Positions 33,400 through 41,856 of a stretch of DNA of 64,000 nt are shown piece by piece. Origin of the DNA: Corynebacterium sanguinis. Lineage in GTDB: Bacteria > Actinomycetota > Actinomycetes > Mycobacteriales > Mycobacteriaceae. The notes beneath the pieces are model-generated. The model was given only the letters and a program-made list of their open reading frames with translations. It searched no databases and had not been told where the DNA came from. The translations under genes were made by a program, and so were the position numbers. Position 1 is the first letter of the stretch. Every line of letters starts with the position of its first letter. The stretch covers positions 310,001-374,000 of the forward strand of contig NZ_CP038157.1 in NCBI RefSeq assembly GCF_007641235.1, written 5' to 3'.

Positions 33400-33557
33400 C
33401 CGCAAAGAGTTCACAACGCCCCTACGTCCCCAAAACAACCACCCCGCCAACTTCGGGGCAGATAGCCGCTGCAAAGCTGATTATCAAGCGTAATCAAGAG
33501 GGAAAGAGCAAGATCGAGATTACTCCCAAGATCCGTTACCTAGCTGAGTACCGCTGA
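33396..33557 (+). CDS. 53-residue basic protein coupled to the membrane protein
   Basis: This short gene begins at the ATG that overlaps the preceding stop (ATGA). It encodes a basic peptide: MTAKSSQRPYVPKT, a Pro/Thr linker, then the helix GQIAAAKLIIKRNQEGKSK and the strand-like IEITPKIRYLAEYR. Coupling and plausible composition argue that it is real. No family is recognised. It may bind nucleic acid, judging from charge alone. Confidence 0.5.
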   Translation: MTAKSSQRPYVPKTTTPPTSGQIAAAKLIIKRNQEGKSKIEITPKIRYLAEYR

Positions 33558-33602
33558 TTGCCGTTGAGATCGATCTCATCCTCTGGGTCGGACTACGCAG
33601 CG

Positions 33603-34174
33603 TCATCCAAGGGCGAACCGCTGTTCGCACTCGACGTTGGCAACCAGGTCATTCACCGCCCCGTAGGTGACATCCAGCACGGGGATTAAGACCTCATCGA
33701 ATTCATGGCGCTGCGCCTCGCCCCATGCTTTCATCCATTCCTCTGCTGCGGGCATTAGTTCCAGCGGGTGCCAGCTACGCCGTACCTTTTCAACCTTGGC
33801 CCCGAAGTGAGTGACAGTTTCGAAAACCGGAGGTGGGATTCATTGGCAACCGCGTCAGGAGGGCGTCGACAAACTGCGCGCACTCGAGCCCGAAGATGGT
33901 GACCGACCGGTTCGTGCGCCCCGAGTAGCTCGTGATTTTCATCTTGGCCGGGTTTGCTCGCCGCCCAGCGCAGCAAACTCGTGTCGATGGTGACGACGAT
34001 ACTGTCGAGGGCGCGCTCTATTTTTGCCAGAGTCTCGAAGGCATCACTCACAGGGCGGGCCAATGCGGCGGGAATATCCGCCCTGTCCCCTGGTTCGCCC
34101 ATCTCACCGGCGGCAAGTTACAACATCTCAGGGTAGAACTCTGCGACCCCGCCTACCACTGTGATCTCAGCCAT
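33603..34174 (-). pseudogene. Decayed gene of unknown family (nonsense and at least two frameshifts)
   Basis: Minus-strand fragments in successive frames form one protein-like sequence. It begins MAEITVVGGVAEFYPEML, then a TAA. The same frame resumes with MGEPGDRADIPAALARPV and ALDSIVVTIDTSLLRWA. A second frame gives KMKITSYSGRTNRSVTIFG, and a third gives VFETVTHFGAKVEKVRRSW and HEFDEVLIPVLDVTYGAV before a TGA. The fragments are collinear and each reads like real protein, so this is a broken gene and not intergenic noise. I do not recognise the family. Confidence 0.7.
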
Positions 34175-34221
34175 CTCGGTGCCATCCTCACCTCTCGTGT
34201 CCGAGGAAGGGAGCTTAGACT

Positions 34222-34247
34222 GTGCCAATAACACCGAGAGTGCCAAT
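34222..34247 (+). promoter_or_regulatory. Direct GTGCCAAT repeats upstream of the DUF262 gene
   Basis: The octamer gtgccaat occurs at 34222 and again 18 bp later at 34240, about 40-65 nt before the start of the DUF262/DUF1524 gene. The spacing is near two helical turns, so it could be an operator overlapping the promoter. No regulator can be named. Confidence 0.3.
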
Positions 34248-34287
34248 TAGGTGATTTAGCACGTTAATCCACCAGGAGGAGGCCGCC

Positions 34288-36717
34288 GTGAAAGGCGATG
34301 TGAAAGAGATCCACAAGCCATTCGACGGTATAGACAAGAAGCTCGTCATTCCCGTCTACCAACGGAATTACGACTGGACCACGAAGCAGTGCGAACGCCT
34401 GTTCAACGATATCGAGGAAATGGTTGACGAGGGACGCGAACGCCACTTCTTCGGGTCGGTGGTGGGTAACCCCGAAGACTCTTTTACTTGGGTGGTTATC
34501 GACGGTCAACAGCGCCTGACCACGGTCAGCCTGCTCATCCTCGCGCTCGTTCATGCGGTGCGTGACGGCGAGGTGGAAGAAGGATCAGAAGGATTAGCCA
34601 CACGGTTGATGAACAACTACCTGCTCCTGGGAGGCACCGAGAAGCAAAAGTTCAAGCTCAAGCCCATCAAGGACGACCAGGATTCTTACGAGAGATTGTT
34701 CGGTTCGCCGGAGTTCTTCAACGCCAGGTCCAACATCACGGCTAACTACTCCTATTTCAGGCAGCGCCTCCGGAAGACTCACCTCAACGCCGATGACCTC
34801 TGGAACAAGGGCATCTCGCGCCTACAGGTCATGCACCTTGACCTCGAACCAGGAGATGATCCGCAGCGCATCTTCGAGACCCTCAACTCAACTGGACTTG
34901 CGCTCAAGGAATCCGACAAGATCCGCAACCTCGTGCTGATGGATCTACCCCACGAGGAGCAGGAGCGTGTGTACGAAAAGTATTGGAACGAGATGGAGAA
35001 AAATGTCGAGTTCCGCACGGACACCTTCGTCCGCTGGTATCTAACCGCACAGACCTCCAAGACGCCGAAGGAAGCTGATGTTTTCGAAGCGTTCAAGGAC
35101 TACTCGGCAAAATCGACCAAGACCATGCCCGAGGTCGTCAAGGATCTGCATATGTTCTCCACCTTTGAGAAGGCTCTCACCAAAGCAGACACCGGCATTC
35201 CCGCCGTGGACCGCCGACTGCGCACTGCCAATATGGTCTTCGGTGACGTGGTCAAGCCTTTCCTGTGGCTGACCTACCGCGACCTCAAGGAGGGCGTGAT
35301 CAGCGCCGATGACTTCACGTCCCTCCTGGCGCTCATTGAGACGTACGTCTTCCGTCGCGTTGTTGTGTCCGTAGCATCCAACGCGTTAAACAAGATCTTT
35401 GCCAACGCATACTCCGAGCTGAGGAAATTGCGTCGTGGTGAAGAGAGGTACAGCGACATCCTCGCGTACATGCTGCTAAGCCGCGGCCACAGCGGCAGGT
35501 TCCCCGACGACGACGAGTTTGTCGAATCCTTCCGCACCCGAGACTTCTACCACATGAAACTGAGCTACCGACCCTACGTATTCCAAATGCTCGAGATAGG
35601 GCATTCCCTCGATGTAGCGGACATTGCCAACTACTTGGTTCAGGGCGAGCTCACCATCGAACACATCATGCCCCAGACTTTGAGCAATGCCTGGCGGGAA
35701 GAGCTCGGGCCCGACGCCGAGGCAATCCACCGTACTTGGGTCAACAGGATCGCCAACCTCACCATCACCGGTTACAACTCGCAGTACTCGAACTCGTCGT
35801 TCAAGACCAAAAAGGAAATGCCCGGGGGCTTCCACCAGTCGCCCTACACGATTAACAACTTCATAAAACGACAGACGACGTGGGGACTGGAACAACTCAG
35901 CGAACGCTCTGAAGAAATGGCCACCCGCGCGCTCGAGGTCTGGCCCATGCCACGAACTGACTTCGAGCCCGTCCGCGACGTACTTCAATCAGAACCCCTG
36001 GGCGAGGACACGGACTTCACCGGTGTCGAAGTGTCTGCAGTCGAGATCGGCGGCGCGAAGACAGCAGTAAAAACTTGGACGGACTTGTTGATCGCAGTTT
36101 TAAGATCGTGGATGGAAACCCACCGGGAGGCGGTGCTTTTCGCAGCCGAGTCCGAGGCCATGCTAGACACCCACAGCAGTGCGACCCACATACCGCCCAA
36201 CGCAAAGCTGCGCCAGGTTGACCCCGCCCTCTCAGTACGCGTCAACACCTCCACGGCACAGAAAGTTGCACTCATTCGAAGAATGTGTGAAGCGATCGGA
36301 TTCGACCCCAATGACATCACACTCTTCCGTAAGCACAAGGCGTCCGCTGGCCAAGATTCTCCCCCAGATCCAGACCCGGCCGAGGTATCCCCGTACAGCG
36401 CGATCACCGCTCTCCTGCCGCTGGTAGAGGAAGTAGAGGGAAGCATCCTGGATGAAACAGAGACAACCGAGCTGCGTGAGCATCTCATTGCCGCCCTGCA
36501 GCCGCGATTTCCCGCAGAGCCGCAGGCTGTACTGGGCGGGCAAGATCTCAAGTCATACCTATCCACCCACCCGGTGGAGACCCTCTCGGCCGAGGAGGTT
36601 TTGGCATGTCTCGCACTTATGGTTCTCATCTCTCGGATGATGGGTGGAAGCCAGATGCACGTACAGCTGCTCAACGGCGAGGTTGGAAAGCTGCTGCGGC
36701 GCCTTGACCACTTTTAG
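34288..36717 (+). CDS. GmrSD-like DUF262/DUF1524 (HNH) modification-dependent nuclease
   Basis: An 809-residue fusion. The N-terminal DUF262 (GmrS-like, NTP-binding) has LVIPVYQRNYDW and the signature VIDGQQRLTT, with IFETLNSTGLALKESDKIRN. The DUF1524 (GmrD-like) His-Me/HNH domain has TIEHIMPQTLSNAW near residue 458, then NRIANLTITGYNSQYSN and SFKTKKEMPG. A long C-terminal part (about 590-809) includes a homeodomain-like segment of the REase-associated type (TWTDLLIAVLRSW). Homologues are type IV enzymes cutting glucosylated or otherwise modified DNA. Start GTG with AGGAGGAGG. It would complement the adjacent MTase-helicase operon by attacking modified phage DNA. Confidence 0.85.
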   Translation: MKGDVKEIHKPFDGIDKKLVIPVYQRNYDWTTKQCERLFNDIEEMVDEGRERHFFGSVVGNPEDSFTWVVIDGQQRLTTVSLLILALVHAVRDGEVEEGSEGLATRLMNNYLLLGGTEKQKFKLKPIKDDQDSYERLFGSPEFFNARSNITANYSYFRQRLRKTHLNADDLWNKGISRLQVMHLDLEPGDDPQRIFETLNSTGLALKESDKIRNLVLMDLPHEEQERVYEKYWNEMEKNVEFRTDTFVRWYLTAQTSKTPKEADVFEAFKDYSAKSTKTMPEVVKDLHMFSTFEKALTKADTGIPAVDRRLRTANMVFGDVVKPFLWLTYRDLKEGVISADDFTSLLALIETYVFRRVVVSVASNALNKIFANAYSELRKLRRGEERYSDILAYMLLSRGHSGRFPDDDEFVESFRTRDFYHMKLSYRPYVFQMLEIGHSLDVADIANYLVQGELTIEHIMPQTLSNAWREELGPDAEAIHRTWVNRIANLTITGYNSQYSNSSFKTKKEMPGGFHQSPYTINNFIKRQTTWGLEQLSERSEEMATRALEVWPMPRTDFEPVRDVLQSEPLGEDTDFTGVEVSAVEIGGAKTAVKTWTDLLIAVLRSWMETHREAVLFAAESEAMLDTHSSATHIPPNAKLRQVDPALSVRVNTSTAQKVALIRRMCEAIGFDPNDITLFRKHKASAGQDSPPDPDPAEVSPYSAITALLPLVEEVEGSILDETETTELREHLIAALQPRFPAEPQAVLGGQDLKSYLSTHPVETLSAEEVLACLALMVLISRMMGGSQMHVQLLNGEVGKLLRRLDHF

Positions 36718-36748
36718 CCCAGTCACCCGAAGCCCCAGCATGCGCCGA

Positions 36749-36824
36749 GTGCACAATGTTGCCGATCCGGGGCAACATTGTGCACTTCCCCAGGTCAGGT
36801 TCTCAGTCGCGCAACATTTTGCAC
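36749..36824 (+). repeat. Three-arm CCCAGGTC intergenic element, copy B
   Basis: The arm agtgcacaatgttgcc (36748-36763) and a perfect 16-bp inverted copy (36771-36786) enclose a 7-nt loop. The core ttccccaggtcag follows, and then a second inverted copy gcaacattttgcact (36811-36825, one mismatch). Total length is 76 bp with the core at offset 40, as in the other members. It lies between the DUF262 gene and a co-directional DoxX-like gene. Confidence 0.8.
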
Positions 36825-36902
36825 TGCGCCCCCACTGCCCGACCACGAACCTAAACTCCCTACACCCCCCGAACTCTAATCGAACACTTGTACACTGGCC
36901 AC

Positions 36903-37268
36903 ATGAACCTCCTCCGAAATTCGCTTGCCCCCGCCCTTGCTACGGCCGGCATGCTTCACTTCGTCAGACCCAAACCCTTCGACGGGATCGTTCCTCCCCA
37001 ACTGCCCGGCTCGCAGCGCTTCTACACCTACGCCTCCGGCGTGGCGGAACTAACCACGGCGGCGCTGCTCGCCGCCCCGCGTACCCGCAAAGTCGGAGGC
37101 CTGAGCGCAGCAGTGCTCCTGACTGCGGTCTGGCCGGCGAACATGTACATGGCGTGGCTGTGGCGGCGCAAACCGTGGTACCTCCAGTTGATCACCATCG
37201 CCCGGGTCCCGCTGCAGGTTCCTATGATCCGCGCGGCGTGGGGCATCTACAAGGGCCGCAAGGGTTAG
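36903..37268 (+). CDS. DoxX-like membrane protein, copy 1
   Basis: A 121-residue integral membrane protein with about four hydrophobic segments. It contains the DoxX-type phrases GMLHFVRPKPFDGIVPPQLP and YASGVAELTTAALL, and ends WGIYKGRKG. The ATG before NLLRNSLAP is preferred over a GTG-type start five codons earlier. A close paralogue lies at 50199-50561. Each copy is followed directly by a DUF3253 gene. DoxX family roles (redox or sulfur metabolism) are poorly defined, so no reaction is assigned. Confidence 0.75.
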   Translation: MNLLRNSLAPALATAGMLHFVRPKPFDGIVPPQLPGSQRFYTYASGVAELTTAALLAAPRTRKVGGLSAAVLLTAVWPANMYMAWLWRRKPWYLQLITIARVPLQVPMIRAAWGIYKGRKG

Positions 37269-37273
37269 GGCTG

Positions 37274-37528
37274 ATGGTGTCGGCAAATCAGGTGCGTCAG
37301 GGGGTCGTCGATAAGCTTGCCGTGCGCGCCCCGGAGTCCTCAATCTGCCCCTCGGAGGTGGCCCGCAAGCTCGGTGGCGACACGTGGCGTGAGCTTATGC
37401 CCTTTGTGCGTGAAACCGCAGCTCAGATGGCACGGGAGGGCACAATCGTAGCCACGCAAGGCGACGCGGTCGTGGACGCGGAAGGTGCGAAGGGGCCGAT
37501 CCGTTTGCGGCGTGGCCCGGGCTGGTAA
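37274..37528 (+). CDS. DUF3253 protein, copy 1
   Basis: An 84-residue winged-helix-like small protein: GVVDKLAVRAPESSICPSE (helix and CPSE turn), then TWRELMPFVRETAAQMARE and an RGPIR-like KGPIRLRRGPG end. It starts 5 nt after the DoxX-like stop. The conserved CPSEVAR and W-R-x-LMP pattern identifies DUF3253. Function is unknown; fold and charge suggest a nucleic-acid or protein interaction role. Confidence 0.75.
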   Translation: MVSANQVRQGVVDKLAVRAPESSICPSEVARKLGGDTWRELMPFVRETAAQMAREGTIVATQGDAVVDAEGAKGPIRLRRGPGW

Positions 37529-37607
37529 CCCCGTGCGGGGGTAGATGTCTATCGGTGTGCCTACCCTCGGGCGGGACCCATAAACTCCGAGGAATAGGTA
37601 CACCATA

Positions 37608-39740
<2,133 letters not shown>

Positions 39741-39769
39741 ACACCCCAGCGCGACAGCGCGCAATTCGG

Positions 39770-39803
39770 AATGCCCCCGGCCGGTGCTCGGCTCGGGGGC
39801 ATT
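39770..39803. terminator. Terminator between katE and the convergent SDR gene
   Basis: The arms aatgcccccg and cgggggcatt form a perfect 10-bp stem followed by TTTT. The stem is flanked by As on the other side, so it can act for both convergent genes. Confidence 0.8.
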
Positions 39804-39824
39804 TTCCGTGCACGGTGCGTCAGA

Positions 39825-41474
39825 CTAGCCTTTGTAGGTCTCGCGGTCCTCCCGGAACGCCGTGGCCGAGGCGTACTCGTGGACTTCGGTGATGAGGCTG
39901 AGCTGCCCGTGCGCAGCATCAATCAGCGCCTCAAACACCCCAGCGTCGATGCCCAGGTGCTCCGCATTATCAAGCAGGACCTCCCATCCGCCGATCTTGC
40001 CCACGACGGCAGAGCGCATCATTTCCGCCTCCAGCAGCAGCGCCATGGGAGAGCGCTGCGCCACCCGGCCGTTCGGCTTGAGCCGGCCAAACCGCTCCCC
40101 TGCCCAGGCAAGAGCTCCCTGCGCCGGTTTGGGGTTGAAACCGAACTTGCGCGTCAGAATTTCGAGGAAGTCCCGGTCAGCTCGGATCTCACGGGCCACG
40201 CGGGCGATCTGGGCAAACACCGGTGTGTCCTGGTAGTTCATCGTCATCTTGTCGAGGCGCTCTACCGCCCCGCGTGCGCCGGTGAGGTGGTTGGCTAGGT
40301 AGTGCTCCAGAAGCTCCAGATCAACCTCACTCGACGGGGAGGCGGTCTCCTGCGCCATCTGTGCGGTCTCCCCGGCGGTCACCCCGAGCTGCGGCAGAAC
40401 CTTGTCGGTGGAATCCTCGGCCCACAGGCTCGGTGAATTATGGCCGGAGCCGTTGATCATGGCGTCGATTAGTTCGCGCACCGTGTCTTTCGCGCTGCGC
40501 GTCGGCTGCCAACCGAGTTCGTGCTTCGCCCGGGAGTTGTCCATCATGGGCACGCCCATTGCCATATCGATCCACCCCGCATCGGCCGGAAGCGCCCCGG
40601 CGCGGTGGGCAGCTGTGGCCGCCGCGCGCACGACGGCCGGAGGCAGCTCAACGAAACGACCGTGATCGATCAGGTTCGCGAAGTCCTTCGGGTAGAGGAT
40701 GTCATCGGCGCAGATATTAAATGCGCCGGTAGCCCGCTTCTTCGCCGCCAGCAGGTACGCCTGGGCGATGTCGTCCGCGTGAACGGCCTGGGCGCGGATG
40801 CCCTTCGGAAGCAAAAGCGCGGGCAGCTTTGCTTTCCGCAGCACTCCCACCGGGGCCGCGGAACCAAGGAAGAAGCGCTGGACCTCGGAAGCGGCGTCGG
40901 CCTGGAAGATCAGGCCGGGGCGCAGCCTGGCGACAGTGATGTCCGGGTGGGTGGTTTCGAAGGCGTCAAGAAGTGCCTCGACAGCGCCCTTGTCCTCGCT
41001 GTAGTGCGATCCCTCAATGCCTCGCGCCGGGAAGTCCTCTCCGCGCAGCGGCGGGGTGTCCTGCGCGTCCTGCACGCTGCCGCGGGCGTCGTCACTGTTA
41101 TAGGCCCCGATCGAAGAGGCGACAACGATGTGCTTCACCCCAGCGGCTGCCGCAGCGTCGAGCACACGCTCGGTGCCTTCGACGTTGACTCGGCGCAGCA
41201 GCTCGCGGTCGTGGTTGGGGTAGATGATCCAGGCCAGGTGGATAACGGTGTCGACCCCGGTAAATGCGTCCTGCAATTGCGCAGTGGCCTCAATTTCAGG
41301 TGTTGCGGCCCCCACATCAATACTGTGCCACTCCACTCCCGCGTAGGGCTCCTGCTTCGATGAGGGTACGCGCCGGGAGATTCCGACGATATCGGTGACT
41401 TCACTGTCCTTGTGTAGTGTGCGCAGCAGGGCCGTACCAACGTTGCCCGATGCGCCGGTGATGGCGATCTTCAT
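39825..41474 (-). CDS. NAD-dependent epimerase/dehydratase (extended SDR) with C-terminal helical bundle
   Basis: A 549-residue fusion. Residues 1-330 are an extended SDR: GASGNVGTAL (Rossmann P-loop), DTVIHLAW, VASSIGAY (catalytic Ser), the HYSEDKGAVE Tyr-x3-Lys pair, and VARLRPGLIF. About 375-545 is unrelated to SDRs: four amphipathic helices (LLEHYLANHLTGARGAVERL, FAQIARVAREIRADRDFLEI, LLLEAEMMRSAVVGKIGGW, ALIDAAHGQLSLITEVHEY) like a ferritin-like or DUF892-like bundle. GGAG precedes the ATG. It is convergent with katE, so a stress role is possible. Substrate unknown. Confidence 0.8.
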   Translation of the reverse strand: MKIAITGASGNVGTALLRTLHKDSEVTDIVGISRRVPSSKQEPYAGVEWHSIDVGAATPEIEATAQLQDAFTGVDTVIHLAWIIYPNHDRELLRRVNVEGTERVLDAAAAAGVKHIVVASSIGAYNSDDARGSVQDAQDTPPLRGEDFPARGIEGSHYSEDKGAVEALLDAFETTHPDITVARLRPGLIFQADAASEVQRFFLGSAAPVGVLRKAKLPALLLPKGIRAQAVHADDIAQAYLLAAKKRATGAFNICADDILYPKDFANLIDHGRFVELPPAVVRAAATAAHRAGALPADAGWIDMAMGVPMMDNSRAKHELGWQPTRSAKDTVRELIDAMINGSGHNSPSLWAEDSTDKVLPQLGVTAGETAQMAQETASPSSEVDLELLEHYLANHLTGARGAVERLDKMTMNYQDTPVFAQIARVAREIRADRDFLEILTRKFGFNPKPAQGALAWAGERFGRLKPNGRVAQRSPMALLLEAEMMRSAVVGKIGGWEVLLDNAEHLGIDAGVFEALIDAAHGQLSLITEVHEYASATAFREDRETYKG

Positions 41475-41576
41475 GGTGAATGCTCCAATTCGTAAACGAT
41501 GGTTTATGTTTCGCTATCCAGTGAACACTAATTCGACCGCGCGCGCGGCCCTTGAGTTAGCGACATCCGTGCTGCG

Positions 41577-41653
41577 GTGACAAAATCGGCGTTCATCGTG
41601 CGGATTCTGTCACTTTCCCCAGGTCACATTTTGTGTCGTGCTGATTTTGTCAC
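41577..41653 (+). repeat. Three-arm CCCAGGTC intergenic element, copy C
   Basis: Arm gtgacaaaatc (41577-41587), inverted gattctgtcac (41603-41613, one mismatch), core tttccccaggtc (CCCAGGTC at offset 41), and a second inverted gattttgtcac (41643-41653, perfect). It is 77 bp long. Unlike the other copies it lies between divergent genes (SDR and gltB), upstream of the AmtR-like boxes. Confidence 0.8.
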
Positions 41654-41757
41654 TACCACCCGGCTGCCCGAGCCGGGGCAGAGGAACCCAGCGCCCGCGC
41701 ACCTCAACCCGGCTCCCCGCTATGACATAAAACACACTCCGCCCCGATGTGCAGGGT

Positions 41758-41777
41758 TTTCTATAATCCGTTAGGTA
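41758..41777 (+). promoter_or_regulatory. AmtR-like box 1 upstream of gltB
   Basis: The sequence ttttCTATaatccgttAGgt fits the C. glutamicum AmtR consensus tttCTATN6AtAG with one deviation in the right half. It lies about 80 nt before gltB. AmtR represses nitrogen-assimilation genes in nitrogen-replete cells. Confidence 0.5.
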
Positions 41778-41808
41778 TATGGATTGCGCAACAGCCCTGC
41801 GACAGTGT

Positions 41809-41827
41809 TTTCTATAGCTTGACAGAA
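41809..41827 (+). promoter_or_regulatory. AmtR-like box 2 upstream of gltB
   Basis: The sequence tttCTATagcttgAcAGaa matches tttCTATN6AtAGaA at all but one core position. It lies 30 nt before the gltB start, where binding would block transcription. Two boxes 51 bp apart (about five turns) suggest cooperative binding. Confidence 0.65.
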
Positions 41828-41856
41828 CTGCACAATCGAGAGTGAGGTGACCAGCG

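Noticed and set aside
33755..34102. A 115-residue minus-strand frame taken alone as a gene
   Set aside because: It is the middle piece of a decayed gene. Its first half continues an upstream frame and its second half leaves the coding frame.
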